A stretch of DNA of 64,000 nucleotides from Diphasiastrum complanatum (lineage: Eukaryota; Streptophyta; Lycopodiopsida; Lycopodiales; Lycopodiaceae): the NCBI GenBank assembly GCA_029204225.1, contig CM055103.1, forward strand, positions 437,971 to 501,970, written 5' to 3'. Below the pieces are notes generated by a model that saw only the letters and a program-made list of their open reading frames with translations, was not told the origin of the DNA and searched no databases. The position numbers and the translations under genes are program-made. Each line of letters begins with the position of its first letter. Within the stretch, counting starts at the first letter, position 1. Shown here piece after piece: positions 1 through 11,681 of the stretch.

Positions 1-27
<27 letters not shown>
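1..27. repeat. (GA)n microsatellite
   Basis: Uninterrupted AG dinucleotide run at the window edge, so its true length is unknown. Read on the minus strand it is a (CT)n tract directly following an AATAAA-like motif, the same arrangement as near 33,544. Confidence 0.95.
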
Positions 28-31
<4 letters not shown>

Positions 32-430
32 TTAATGTCTTTTCCATGCCAAAAGGCATATAAGACAAATAAGTACATATCAAGTATGTGGACCACATGG
101 GAGCATATGAAAAACGTCTCCAAGACTGAAAGAAAGTATATAAAATAGATCTAAATACAATTACCAATGTTAACTAAACCAAAAAGGTATAAAACAAGAA
201 ATAGCTATGTATAATGAGAGCAAGCCGTAGATCATGTCCTGGAGGTGATGATGATACTGCTGGTACTACTGAAGAAGGATGTAATACAAGCTGCAGTCGG
301 GAGTGAAACTGTGATCTGTTGTTGAGCGCAAAGTAAGTGGTGCATCCCTGAACAAGCAATGGTATCTCCCGCGAATCTCATAATAAGCTGGGCAAATGAA
401 GATAAAATGCTCCTCAGTCTCCACCGCACC
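28..430 (-). repeat. (CT)n-tailed retroposon-like repeat, copy 1
   Basis: The reverse complement aligns with 33,140-33,543. The best part is the last 110 bp before the (CT)n tail, including 'atgccttttggcatggaaaa' followed by 'attaataaa'. The upstream 250 bp match less well but keep the same order, including a tract of AGC/ATC-rich triplets. The polyadenylation-like motif followed by a simple-sequence tail suggests a non-LTR retroposon or the 3' end of a retrocopied transcript. I recognise no protein domain. The copy ends near the left LTR of Copia element A. Confidence 0.5.
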
Positions 431-464
431 AAGGGAACATAGCTGGTAGATCCTATCCTCTTGT

Positions 465-1458
465 TGTTGGATTTATTTGCTCTAGTCACCTAAACCCCAT
501 TTTAATCTGCCTCCATTCATGCTGCATATTTACTCGTGCAAATTCTCACAGACGATAAAAAAAGACGAAAAACAAAGGCTGACGTCACACCCTCTTCACG
601 CTTATGCAGTTGCGCTAACAGATTGGACGACGACTGCAGCCACCCATGATCTCCTATAGACAGCACATCTACCCTGTACTTTCTTCATCTGCACACCTGT
701 AACATTATGTATATATTGAATACCATTTGCGTATTTGTTAATAAGTTAGTGAGCGAGAGATCAGAACGAGGAAGAGAAGCTTATCAGAGATAGACAAAAG
801 TAGATGCTCTGCGCATTGATTCTTTAATTTTTCAGCAATAAGGTTTCATTCCTTTACAGTTTGAATAAGCTTCGTAGGGCATGCGGTTTCGTCTGCTATT
901 GTCTTGTGGTCTACCTCATTATTGACATGTATACTTGATATACTTAATCTGATACAGTTTTTTGTTCTGCGTTCAGATTTGTGTTAATATTTATGTTTAT
1001 TATTCATTCTAACTGATCTTTCTAGTTGCTCTTTCTGGTAATAGACGACTAACATTTAATCTTGTCTTTCGTGAATGTTTCGTGACTAATTATCTGTCGA
1101 GCACTGTCTAGCTCTTCGCGAATCATTCGCGACACATAATTTGTCTAGCTATTTGCGAGAAATTATTCTTCTGGCGCTTCGTTTATTAATGTTTGGCTAC
1201 GTAATCAAGAACGACCATGATTTTCATCACTACTGTTCTGTTCGTTCTGATAGGCGTAGTCATGCTTTCGGAAGAGTCGCATAGCTCGTTCTGCTGCGCA
1301 CGAACAATTTTTGTTCAAGTTCGTTTCTCGTTCGAGTTCGTTTCTCATTCGTGTTTCGTTTCTCGTTCGTGTTCGTCTTACTCCTTTGAGCTAAATTTTT
1401 TTCGTTTCTAACATACGACACCTTTCTCAACTCTCGCTACTCTCCCTCTCTTCCAACA
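465..1458 (+). repeat. 5' LTR of Copia A
   Basis: Starts TGTTGG and ends CCAACA, a 6-bp terminal inverted repeat, and is followed at once by the primer site. The first part matches the 3' LTR at 17,915; relative to it this copy lacks about 32 bp after 'tttactcg'. A TATA-like stretch lies near 706-717. Length is 994 bp. Confidence 0.88.
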
Positions 1459-1470
1459 TGGTATCAGAGC
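1459..1470 (+). other. Primer binding site, Copia A
   Basis: TGGTATCAGAGC directly follows the LTR. This is the standard plant Copia site complementary to the 3' end of initiator methionyl-tRNA. Confidence 0.93.
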
Positions 1471-1614
1471 TATTTTCATATCTTGATAAGCTTCCACAGT
1501 ACAAGACTCTACTAGCCAATAGAGTAATTGTTTTCTTGTTCTGTATTTTCAGTATCAAATTTTCATACTTAAGTCACTGATAGTTTCTCCTATCACTTAA
1601 ACTAATTCCTCCAC

Positions 1615-2067
1615 ATGGATTTCCAAAAGAAAGCCAGTCCTATCATGGACAAGCTTGATGGAGTCAATTACCATCTGTGGAATTTAAGATGAAAACGGTA
1701 CTAATGGCTAAAGAATTGTATGACGTTGTTACAGGTGCAGAAGGAAAACCTGATGCAGACGATGCAACAATCGCCAAATGGAAGCTGAAGGATGGAAAGG
1801 CTTTTGCGTTGATCATCCTCAACATCACGGATACCCAGGTCAGCCATGTATCCGAGGCTCAGACATCGAAAGAAGTCTGGGACATCTTGAGCACACTATA
1901 TGAAGTGCGCGATATAGCTTCCAAGCTACATCTCAGGAAGAAATTCTACTCCCTTAAGATGACGAATTGTGATTCTCTGTAGAATCACATTAATCAATTC
2001 AAGAACCTGCTAATACAAATGGCCGCTATCTAATCTATCATTGACGATCAAGACACGGTGATGCAAC
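1615..2067 (+). pseudogene. Copia A gag, N-terminal part (broken)
   Basis: The start ATG at 1615 opens a typical Copia gag beginning MDFQKKASPIMDKLDG. A one-base deletion near 1,680 shifts the frame just after the conserved tryptophan ('YHLW'). Frame 1,677-1,982 continues with the UBN2/Retrotran_gag_2-type region (AKELYDVVTG and VSHVSEAQTSKEVWDIL). A TAG at 1,980 and another stop near 2,032 interrupt it. Element C then splits the gene; gag resumes at 8,045 in a compatible frame. Confidence 0.88.
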
Positions 2068-2341
2068 ACTTAGAATTTGCTTTGCACAGGAATACAGATC
2101 ATGCTACACAGTAACACAGACAGAAAACACTCTCCACAGCAAGCTCACATAGCAACTGTATTTCTCAAAATGAAATTACACTGTACATATAGTTGTTCAC
2201 TCAGGCAACCCATGCATGACCCAGGTTGTCGTTGGTGGGACGCGTGTCCCGTCGACTTGCCTCGTTGCAAGGCCAACTGATTCTTATCCACTGATAGGAC
2301 CCACAGTACAGTAACACAGTGATTCTACTTTAATTCTAACT
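2068..2341 (-). repeat. 3' LTR of Copia C
   Basis: On the minus strand it starts AGTTAGAATT and ends AATTCTAAGT, imperfect inverted ends instead of TG..CA. A purine-rich tract (reverse complement of 'ctctcccttaaag') adjoins it at 2342. About 95% identical to 7771-8044. Confidence 0.85.
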
Positions 2342-2395
2342 CTCTCCCTTAAAGTAGAGTCTACCTTTTATATAGTCATATACATAGCTTTAAAG

Positions 2396-4251
2396 TCAAC
2401 AAACTTTAAGTACAGAAAGCTTTGATCTAAACTTATCAAACTTTTCTCCAGTAAGTGGCTTAGTGAAAATATCAGCTAGTTGTTCTTCAGTGCTACAATG
2501 AACAACATGAATTTCACGACTCAGCAGCCTCTCACATATAAAGTGATACTGAATCTCAATGTGTTTAGTTCTCGCATGGAACACCAGATTCTTTGCTAGC
2601 TAAATGCCACTCTGACTGTCGCTATGTAAAGTCGTGGGATTTTTCTACTTCATGCCAATTTCTTCCAAGATTTGTCTCAACCATAGAGCTTCATGTGCTG
2701 CACTACACATTGCCTTATACTCTGCTTCTGTGGTGGAAAGAGCAATTGTACTTTGCTTCTTACTAGACCAGGAAAAGCAACTACCACAAAACTGGAATAC
2801 ATTCCCTATGGTGCATCTACGATCATCATAGTCACCTCCCCAATCCGCATCCACATAGCCACACAACTCAGGTAAAACATCATGCTTCCTGTAAATCAAG
2901 CCATACTCTGAAGTGTCTTTTACATAACGCAAAATGCGTTTAGCTGTCTTCCAATGCGTTTCCATAGGTGCTGCCATAAACTGACTTACAATGCCAACAA
3001 CATAGCATATATATGGTCTAGTCGTGGTAAGGTAAATCAAGCTCCCTACTAACTGCCTATACAGTGTAGCATCAAATGATTATGACTCATCAAGCTTAGA
3101 AAGCTTTTTACTTGGTTCAATAGGAGTATTTACTGGTTTGCAATCCTGCAACCTAAACCTGTGCAGCAACTCTTTGACATACTTTACCTGTGTTAAACCC
3201 ACTTCATGTCCTTTTTGCCACACTTCTACTCCAAGGTGCATCAAACTGAGATCTGTCATCTCGAATTGTTCCATGAGGTCTTTCTTGATCATGTCTATCA
3301 TCTCTTGATTATTTCCCGTAATAATCAAGTCATCAACATAAAGAGCAATCAAAGCAACCATACCATCAAAGCATAAGACATATAGATTTGGATCAGAATG
3401 TGTTCTCACCATCCCCTTTGAACGAAAGTAGGCATCAATCCTGCTATACCACACACGTGGTGCTTGTTTAAGACCATAAAGCGCTTTCTTTAAGCGACAT
3501 ACTTTATTTTCCTATCCCTTCATACAAAGCCTTCAGGTTGATCCATGAACACTTCTTCTTCTAACTCACCATTTAGAAAAGCAAATTTCACATCCATCTG
3601 ATGCAAAGGCCAACCAAAATGTGAAGCTAAAGCAACAAGTAGACGTAGAGTATTCCACTTACAAACTGGCGCAAAGTTCTCCTCATAGTCGATGCCTTTA
3701 TTTTGTGCGTACCCTTTGATCACCAATCTTGCCTTGTGCTTTGCTATACTTCCATCTGCATGGTACTTAGTCTTGTATACCCATTTGCAACCAATGTGTT
3801 TCTTGCCAACTAGTGGTTCTACTAAGTCCCATGTGCTATGCTTAGCAATTGACTCCATCTCCTCTCCCATGGCCTTGACCCAAATGCCATCATCCTTCGC
3901 TTCACCATAAGTCGAAGGTTCTTTGCTTTGAATAATGCTAGATAAGAGAGCATAATTTGCTTCATACCTTTCAGGTAGTGTCTTCTCTCTTGTTGATCTT
4001 CGTAGCTCTCCCTGGCTAGATGATCCTGGAAAGTCATCTATGTCGCGGCTCTCCAACAATCTCTCAAACCACTTAGGGAGCTTCCTATCAGGTGATCGGC
4101 TTCCTGGTGAAAATGTATCCCATGGTACATCCTTCTCCTTGCATTTGTCACCTGTCCCTACCTCTCCAACCTGTCTCTTGAGGTTGAGTAGTAGTATCTT
4201 GAGATGTATCCTCATGTTCATCACTCGGAAGGTCAATGAATGGATCATCAT
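2396..4251 (-). pseudogene. Copia C reverse transcriptase and RNase H (broken)
   Basis: Three or more frames read leftward. 4251-3520 holds the linker and RT start (CKWVYKTKYHADGSIAKHKA, QMDVKFAFLNGELEEEVF) and ends at a frameshift after 'QPEGFV'. 3454-3080 carries the RT active site ALYVDDLIITG and ends at an in-frame stop. 3040-2645 and 2584-2396 carry RNase H (VDADWGGD, ALSTTEAEYKAM, VFHARTKHIEIQYHF) and the Copia C-terminus (LADIFTKPL). Motif order is normal, but no continuous polyprotein survives. Confidence 0.9.
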
Positions 4252-5530
4252 CAGGTGGTATCCTCACTATACCATCTTTTTCACTGGATGTGTCTATCTT
4301 TTCAGCATCCTTGTCTTCATACATCTTGGATTCATCAAAGATAACATCACGACTTATATGGATTTTGTTTTCCACTGGATCAAAACATCTATAGCCCTTC
4401 ACACGATCATCATATCCTAGGAATATGCACTTGATAGCTTTTACATCAAGTTTATGTCTCTCTTCCTTAGGAATGTGTACAAAGGCCTTACATCCAAAGA
4501 TTCGCAAGTGGTTCACCTTTGGATTCTTCTTCGTGAATGCTTCCTCAAGTGTTATCTTTGGTATGGCAATGGTAGGACTTCTATTTTCAAGATAGACTGC
4601 CGTACTGCATGCTTCTGACCAAAAATCTTTTGGTAGTTTTGTCTCAGCTAGCATAGATCTGGCACTTTCCACAATCGTACGATTCTTGCGCTCAGCTACA
4701 CCATTGAGAGCAGGAGTATGAGCTTGCATAAATTGTCTTTTAATCCCACATTGATCACAAATATCATTGAAGTCATTAGACTTGTACTCACCTCCACTAT
4801 CTGATCTTAGGACTTTGATCTTCCTACCTGTCTGATTTTCGACCAATGCTTTGAAGCTCTTGAAGTTATCAAATGCATCTGATTTCTTCTTCAAGAAGTA
4901 GATCCACGTCTTACGTGACATATCATCAATAAAGGTCATGAAATAGAAGGCTTTACCTAAGGACATGGTCCTCATAGGCCCGCATAAGTCTGTGTGGATT
5001 AAATCCAGGATGTTCTTTGCTCTTGCAACACCCCCTTTATTGAACTTCTCTCGATGCTGCTTCCCATATACACAGGATTCGCACATCGATTTCAAGTGAT
5101 CTTCTATGGTAGGCAATCTTGTTACCATCTCCAATTTCGTCATCAAACTGAGGCTTCCCAAGTTCAAGTGACCAAGCCTCTTATGCCACAACTCAATTTG
5201 CAATGGAATGGATGATACAAGTCCATGTTGCCCCTTAATTGTAGCATTCAACCTGTACAATTTTGTATTGGGCTCTCTTACTCCATCCGCACTAACTTTG
5301 AACTTTTGGTTCACATCCTTCACAAAGCAATGATCATGGACGAATTCTACTTTCAACTTTTGATCAGAAATGACTCCAACAGAAAGTAGATTTTTCTTCA
5401 AACCTGGTACGTAAAGTACCTCCCTGATCATCCTGCTTTTGCCATCAAGTAGTTGGATTGAAACGATGCCTATCCCCTTGATCTTGCACACCTCACCATT
5501 TGCTTGTGAAACAGATGTTCCATTAGACAA
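4148..5530 (-). pseudogene. Copia C protease C-terminus and integrase (partial)
   Basis: A long open frame of 460 codons beginning inside protease, so this is not a natural start: the upstream gag-PR segment has been inverted away. It shows the protease tail (VLYVPGLKKNLLSVG), the GAG-pre-integrase zinc site (WHKRLGHLN, then CESCVYGK) and the integrase catalytic residues: Asp in HTDLCGPM, Asp in LRSDSGGEY and Glu in AERKNRT. It shifts frame into the reverse transcriptase frame near 4,200. Confidence 0.9.
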
Positions 5531-6084
5531 TGAGAGATGAACTGCATTCTATTGGTAAGCACATACGTGATGTGGAGCTGGTGCACAATGCATTGTGCGG
5601 CATTGCAAAACCCTATCAGATGTTTGTGAGTGGAATAGCATCAAGAGAAATATTGCCAACCTTTGATGAGCTCACAAGAATCTTGATGCAGGAAGAGCAA
5701 CGTAGAGAAATGGTGAAAGCTAGACATCAAAATACTGACGATCAGACACTTGCAACATGCCAAAAACAAGGCAAGGGCAAGGGCAAGAAGAAGTCTAAGC
5801 AGCAATTTGCCAAGTCTCAAGAGGACGAGAGATCTTCCAGTAAAACTAAGAAGAAAGACAAGTGCTTCCATTATGGTAAAAAGGGCCATTGGAAGAGTGA
5901 CTGTCGCAAATTCCTAGCGTAACAAGGCAAGGGGAAACCAAAACAAGCAGGTAACCTTGTCGATGAGGGTGAAATTGAAGACTCTAGCATCTTCATATCT
6001 GCATTGTCATCTATTCAAGATGATCAAGCATGGTATATTGACTCGGGAGCCACAAGACACATGACAGGTAACAAGAATTGGTTC
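5531..6084 (+). pseudogene. Inverted gag C-terminus and protease segment of Copia C
   Basis: This segment codes on the plus strand, whereas the rest of C codes on the minus strand. It starts RDELHSIGKHIRDVE, continues through a basic region to a CCHC knuckle whose second Cys is Tyr (CFHYGKKGHWKSDC), then reads through a stop at 5,920 into the protease site WYIDSGATRHMTG. The flanking minus-strand gag ends '..YMTRILN' at about 6,081 and integrase begins at 5,530. The missing middle of C is therefore exactly this block, turned around. Confidence 0.9.
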
Positions 6085-6476
6085 AATATTCTGGTCATGT
6101 ACGTCTGAATGTTATCTCCTTGCTCCATGCGGGCACTATTCAACTTTGACTTCAGAAACATGATTCTTGACGGATTTGACGTCTAGAACTGCTCCTTTAG
6201 CACATCCCATGCCTGTCTAGGTGTAACAGCATCACAAATGTGGGTAATGATTTGATCCTTCACTGACAAGTTAATAAAGGTCAAAGCCTTCCTCATCTTT
6301 TTGTCGAACACTTTGATCTCCACTTCATTTGGCGGCCTTATCTCATCACCTGGGAGGACTTCCCACATGTCTTTCTCCATCAATATGTTTTTCATTTTGA
6401 ATTTCCACACTGCATAGTTGGAAATCCCGTCCAATTTGTTACTTTCACTCAAAATGGACTCTCCCATGTTTGCCAT
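6085..6476 (-). pseudogene. Copia C gag, N-terminal part
   Basis: Start ATG at 6476 (MANMGESILSESNKLDG), then VWKFKMKNILMEKDMW and the UBN2-type core AFTINLSVKDQI-like stretch up to QAWDVLKEQF. A TAG at 6,183 interrupts it; the same frame then runs to 'TRILN' at the inversion breakpoint. The open frame extends upstream to 6,662, but the Met at 6,476 fits Copia gag starts better. Confidence 0.85.
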
Positions 6477-7758
6477 CGCAAAACTGCTTGAAACTTTTGT
6501 CGTAGGCCAAAAACAGTATGTTGAGGCCAAAAATGATGTCAAAAGTTGAAAATAATGACTTACCAGGCCACTCGCCGCTTTTTCACCAATTTGAAAGCCG
6601 CCTTCCGAAATGCACTCAGTCGTCAACTCCCAACAACGTGCCCAATGGAACAGTGAAATCACTTCTGGCGTACTCCGAACACTTTCTCCGTTGCAATCAC
6701 TCTGTTTTGTTGTACCGTACTGTAAGTACAGTCCGGGTGCCCTTCGTTTGGAGGTTATAGCCTTTCATTTGGGTCAAAACGAGCAAAGGACCCAAAAATA
6801 GGGACTTTTCTAGTTTCTGAACTGTTTCATCACCTTGAAGAAACTTCACTCTTCACTTGTGAAGGGACCCAACTCCAATCTCAATATGAAAATTTTTAAT
6901 GAAGTTGAAGGCTAAAATGCATGTCACTTCTTCAGGGCCCTCTTCAACAACCCTTCAGACTCCATCCAATGGTTATATCTGATCCAACTGTGGATATCCC
7001 TTCTAGGTAGCACAATCTGAGCCGTCGATCTTGTAACTCCTCTATCCAACGGATCTAAGCATTCTTGTGCACTAATGGAGAGTCTTGTAAGCGCTACCCA
7101 CTCAGAAACGCTATGCTCTCACCCTGGTTCCATGCGTGAACACTCCGCGACCTCTCTGTCTGCGGCCGCGCCTCCCCACACTCGATTTTGCTTGATTAAC
7201 TCACCTATGGATCGATTTGAGCACGACCTGAGGCCTGGAGTAGGGTTGCCCTACTAATCCCAAGTCTGTAGAGTGTTCACTCAAGAAATTCCATGGAGAA
7301 ACGGTGATTTTTCTCAACTTGACAAAGTGGCTTTTTTCACCTTTTACCGCGTATCTGCTAGGTTAACTATCTGGAGACAAATCTCTGACATAAACCTTAG
7401 AATCTCTCCATGGCTGGTTGACAGTATGATTAGCTTCCTTCCTGTCCTTACGACATCCAAAACGGTGCACAAACAGTGAAGAAATCACCAGTTATGTATA
7501 AAAATCATAACCCCAAACCCGGTTTCAATTTTCAGCTGGCTTCAAAATTGTCAATTTTTCACCAAATTTTTCCCTGTCTGATGCTATGCACAGGCTAATA
7601 ATCCCTCTGTTGAGCTTAGCAAGCCTCTATAAACTAGAAACCATGCACTAGTGCTTCTCTTTCCGTCTTCAACCTGCCGTAAACCCCGAACTCTCAGAAG
7701 ACAGTTCTCCCGAAGCTCTCTTCAATGGCGATGTTGTACTGTGTACACTCTCTGTACG
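6477..7758 (-). other. Untranslated leader of Copia C
   Basis: About 1.3 kb between the primer site and gag. It has no coding similarity I recognise. Small open frames here (for example 7,075-7,257 and 7,273-7,479 on the other strand) look like chance. Confidence 0.6.
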
Positions 7759-7770
7759 GCTCTAATACCA
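7759..7770 (-). other. Primer binding site, Copia C
   Basis: On the minus strand it reads TGGTATTAGAGC, the initiator tRNA-Met site with one C-to-T change, directly next to the 5' LTR. Confidence 0.85.
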
Positions 7771-8044
7771 ACTTAGAATTTGTTTTGCACAGGAACACAG
7801 ATCATGCTACACAGTAACACAGACAAAAAACACTCTCCACATCAAGCTCACATAGCAACTGTATTTCTCAAAATGAAATTACACTGTACATATAGTTGTT
7901 CACTCAGGCAACCCATGCATGACCCAGGTTGTCATTGGCGGGACGCGTGTCCCGTCGACTTGCCTCGTGGTGAGGCCAACTAATCCTTATCCATTGATAG
8001 GACCCACAGTATAGTAACACAGTGATTCTACTTTAATTCTAACT
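7771..8044 (-). repeat. 5' LTR of Copia C
   Basis: Partner of 2068-2341 with the same length and ends. Flanked on the right by ACAAC, the altered copy of the GCAAC target duplication. Confidence 0.88.
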
Positions 8045-8503
8045 ACAACTGCTTACAAGCTTGCCAAGCTCTTACGACAACTGGGTGATGATTATCACAA
8101 CTCATCCAGAATTGACTCTTTTGAGAGTCATTACTATGTTGTTGCAGGAAGACACGCGGAGAAATGAAGTCTCAAGTTCCTCAACTGATTCTTACGCCTT
8201 GTATGCCAACAAGAGCACGACAAAACAGAAGAAGAAGAAAGGCCCGAAGCAATCAAAGCCAGACCAGAAACCAACTCAGCACAAGGAACAGTCGAATCCG
8301 CAGACAAAGAAGAAGCTGTTCTGCAGATATTGCAAATAAAACAACCACGAAATACAAGACTGCCGAATACTTCAAGTGAAGAACAACAGCAAGGGGCAGT
8401 CGAATCAAGTGGCAAATGTAGCTGCAGAAGCTCCACAGCCTATTCAAGAAACGGATCATGATTCCTTCATGACCAGCCATCAAGGAGCATCTGGCGACAG
8501 TTC
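8045..8503 (+). pseudogene. Copia A gag, C-terminal part with CCHC knuckle
   Basis: Continues A's gag after insertion C: LLTSLPSSYDNWV, a Lys-rich segment, then a zinc knuckle spelled C-RY-C-K-stop-NNH-EIQD-C, where a TAA replaces one knuckle residue. A frameshift separates it from the protease frame at 8,504. Confidence 0.85.
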
Positions 8504-10022
8504 TTGTTCCTAGATTCCGGAGCCACTCAGCATATGACTAGTCTCATTGGCTGTTTCGAGTCCTATACACCTTACAGTACCCATATATATGTCCACCTTG
8601 GTGACAATAGCACACAAGCTATTAAAGGTGAAGGCACTGTAAGATTAAACTTTGCTAATGATCAGTCTAAGCTACTGTCTAAAGTCCTTTATGTACCAAA
8701 TTTATCTACAAATCTGCTCTCTGTAAGCAGAATCACAGATCTAGGACACATAGTAGAATTCAAATGTGATCAGTGTAAAGTAGTTGATAGAACATGCAAG
8801 ATCCTAGCACTCGAAAAGAGGCATGGATACTTGTACAAATTGAGTCATTGTTTTTTTGCCTCTAGTCAGGCTTTCAGTACTTCAATTCATTCAAATAAAA
8901 TTTTATTTTGGCATTATAGACTTGGTCATTTAAATCATGTTGTTGTACAACGAATGTCTGGACAATCTATTGTTCTTGATCTCGACTATCCTCGCGAAAA
9001 GGTCGAGTTACTTGTCTGTCAAGATTGTCTAGTTGGTAAACAGACTAGGAAACCATTTAAGTCAAGCCATTAGCTTGTTGCTAGAGGATTGCTAGATGTT
9101 GTACATTCAGATATTTGTGGCCCGATGAAAAATACTTTGTCGAAGGACGCCAAGTATTTTAAAATCTTTATTGACGAATCTCCAGAAGGACTATGGTGTA
9201 CTTCATAAAGAAGACATCAGAAGCCTTCAACTACTTCAGAATCTTCAAAGAGCATGTAGAAAAGGAGACTGGAAGGACGATCAAGGCCCTAGGGTCAGAC
9301 AACGGTAGAGAATACATCTCTGTCGAGTTTAAGGAGTACTGCCAAAGCCAAGGCTTTGAGAAGCAATTCATCACTCTTTACAGTCCTCAGTCTAATGGCT
9401 TAGCTGAGAGGAAGAACCGTACTCTGGTTGAATCTGCCAAATGTATGCTATCGCATGCATCGTTGCCCAAGAGATTCCGGGCTGAAGTTGTCTCCATTGC
9501 AGCTTACGTCCAGAAAGATGTTCGACCAAGGCCCTCTCAGACAAGACACCCCACGAGGTGTGGACAGGCTCTAAGCCTTCTTAAAAGAACCTAAGAGTGT
9601 TTGGGTGCATTGCCTACGCACAGATCCCAAAAGACACGAGGAAGAAATTGGACTTCCAAGGTTTCAAGACCATCCTGATCGGATATACTTCATTTGATAA
9701 TACTTATAAGCTGTATGATCCTGATATCCAGCAAATCTTGTATAACTCGGATATAGTCTTCATCAAGGATCAGTTTGTCGACCTTAAAGACAAGGATGTT
9801 GCTCAAGAAGAACCCTCATCACCTGCCATTGACACGACAGTCCGAGCTTCTGGCTCAAACGTGTCTATTGTCGACCCATTTCGAGACAGCGAATCAGACG
9901 AAGATGTTGCTACTACCCAGCAACAAATCCTAGGAGCAGTTCTTCAGTCGAATCCTCCCAGAAGATCAAGCCGAGGTGCACACAGCCCACAAGGTATACT
10001 CCTGAGTCTGCATGTCTCTTGA
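8504..10022 (+). pseudogene. Copia A protease and integrase (broken)
   Basis: 8504-9073 carries protease with LDSGATQHMTS at its start, the VLYVPNLSTNLLSV tail and the integrase zinc site (WHYRLGHLN, CQDCLVGK). A stop follows at 9,071. Integrase continues with HSDICGPM and, in 9193-9594, LGSDNGREY and AERKNRT, so all three acidic catalytic residues are recognisable. A frameshift near 9,540-9,597 leads into FGCIAYAQIPKDTRKKLDF and the C-terminal linker ending at a stop at 10,020. Confidence 0.9.
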
Positions 10023-11026
10023 TACAAGAACCGCAAATGGATCTTTAAGATCAAATACAATGCCAACGGAGCAATTGACCGAAGGAAGGCAAGACTGGTA
10101 GCACGAGGATTCACCCAGATCCCGAATATCGACTAAAGTGAGACTTTTAGTCCATTCGTCAACATTCGTTGATCCGAATACTCTTGTCTTATGCTGCAGC
10201 TGCTAACCTTGAAGTGCATCAACTCGATGTACAAACAGCCTATCTGAATGGAGTGATACAAGAAGATATCTACATGATCTAGCCCGAAGGATACTTCTGG
10301 AAGGTATGAAAAATCATGTCTGTAAACTCCACAAAGCATTGTATGGCTTGAAATGGTTTGCCAGAGCTTGGTTTCAGAGGATCAACACATTCTTAATTGA
10401 ACAAGGATTCAAACCAATCACTGTTGATTGCAACGTCTATTCCAAGTCAGTATAGCAATCCTTCATTATCATCACCTTGTACGTGGATGATACGTTGCTC
10501 TTCAACAACAATACCAATATGGTCAAGGATTTGAAGCATATGCTATTTTCAGAGTTTGACATAACTGATCTGGACGAAGCTCACTTCTGTCTGGGAATTC
10601 CAATCCACAGAGACAGAGCAAATCGACTGATTGACATCACTCAACAAAGGTATCTTCACAATGTTCTCAACAGATACAATTTGATAAATTGCAAATTAGT
10701 TCACTCACCAATGGATCTGAGCCTGCATTTGTCAAAGGACCAATGTCCCCATGCCAAGCAAGAAGTGGAGCAAATGAGAGAATACACTTAACGATCGATA
10801 CTAGGATCTCTCATGTATGCAATGGTCTGTACAAGACCTGATATCTCTTTTGTTGTAAGCTCACTCAGCCAATACATGGCTAATACTGACGTTACCCATT
10901 GGAAGGCTCTCATACGAGTCATGAGATATATTTGAGCTACCATGGACCAGTGCATTTGCTATGGAGATGTCAGCAATGACAATCTTCATCACCTCAGTGG
11001 TTATTCTGATGCAAGCTGGGGAGGAG
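10023..11026 (+). pseudogene. Copia A reverse transcriptase and RNase H, first part
   Basis: Begins at [11 protein letters not shown], so the RT start and part of the linker are deleted. It continues [11 protein letters not shown], shows frame breaks, then LYVDDTLLFNN (active site) at about 10,477. RNase H starts with ISFVVSSLSQYMAN and HLSGYSDASWGG. The frame stops exactly at the target site of element B (AGGAG, 11,022-11,026) and resumes at 17,451. Confidence 0.9.
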
Positions 11027-11681
11027 TGTGAAAAATACAGATCCTAAGTGGATCTAAACTCCAAGATCATTGGCTTGAATGCTTGCACTCCAAACTACAT
11101 AAGCTAGGAATTGGCAACACATTCTATGCTACCTAGAATGCAAAGAACTTGATCAAAAAGCATTTATCACAAATGGAAACTTCCATAGACATCAAGTGCG
11201 GCCCAAAATAGCATTATACAGTCCATAATACATCAGCCTATCACTTTTGGAAAGCACCTAAGATCATACACAATAGCTTGAAGACAATACACACAACAAT
11301 GCTCTCAATGGAGGAAGAAACAATGACAATGATCTATTGATCTCAATGAAGCATACAAAAGGTTTCTCCAACCTGTTCTCCACGACTTCCCTACTATTTA
11401 TGGATGAGGAAGATGACTCTCTCTCCTCTCTCTAGAAGGTACTTGACCCTAGATATTCCCTATATAGGAAAAATAGCTAAAAATGGCTTATATGACCAAA
11501 ATACATCAAAATGGTCTCATTTTGAAGGGTATGAAGTTTGACACTTCATCATACTGAAAAAATACAGTAAATAAAAACATTGTGGCCTGGTTCACACGTG
11601 TGAAACTCCAGAACCAAAACTATTTACAATTTTAGCCAATTTAGGCCTCAAACTAGCTAGGAAATGTTGACAATTTTCACA
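11027..11681 (-). repeat. 3' LTR of Copia B
   Basis: On the minus strand it runs TGTGAAAATTG...TTTTTCACA. It contains the TATA-like palindrome CCCTATATAGG (11,458-11,468) and the palindromic G-box TTCACACGTGTGAA (11,591-11,604). One mismatch to the 5' LTR. Confidence 0.96.

Larger units (their letters stand above)
2068..8044 (-). mobile_element. Ty1/Copia LTR retrotransposon C (degenerate, nested in A gag)
   Basis: Minus-strand Copia with two 274-bp LTRs (2068-2341 and 7771-8044), a primer site beside the right LTR and a polypurine stretch beside the left one. Flanks GCAAC (2063-2067) and ACAAC (8045-8049) are a 5-bp target duplication with one change; joining the flanks restores A's gag frame. 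The LTRs differ at about 13 of 274 positions by eye, so C is much older than B. Coding regions have stops and frameshifts, and the gag-protease segment 5,531-6,084 is inverted within the element. Confidence 0.92.

Noticed and set aside
5530-5922. A separate plus-strand gene starting MRDELHSIG
   Set aside because: It is the inverted piece of Copia C gag: the sequence continues C's gag exactly, and the start Met is incidental.
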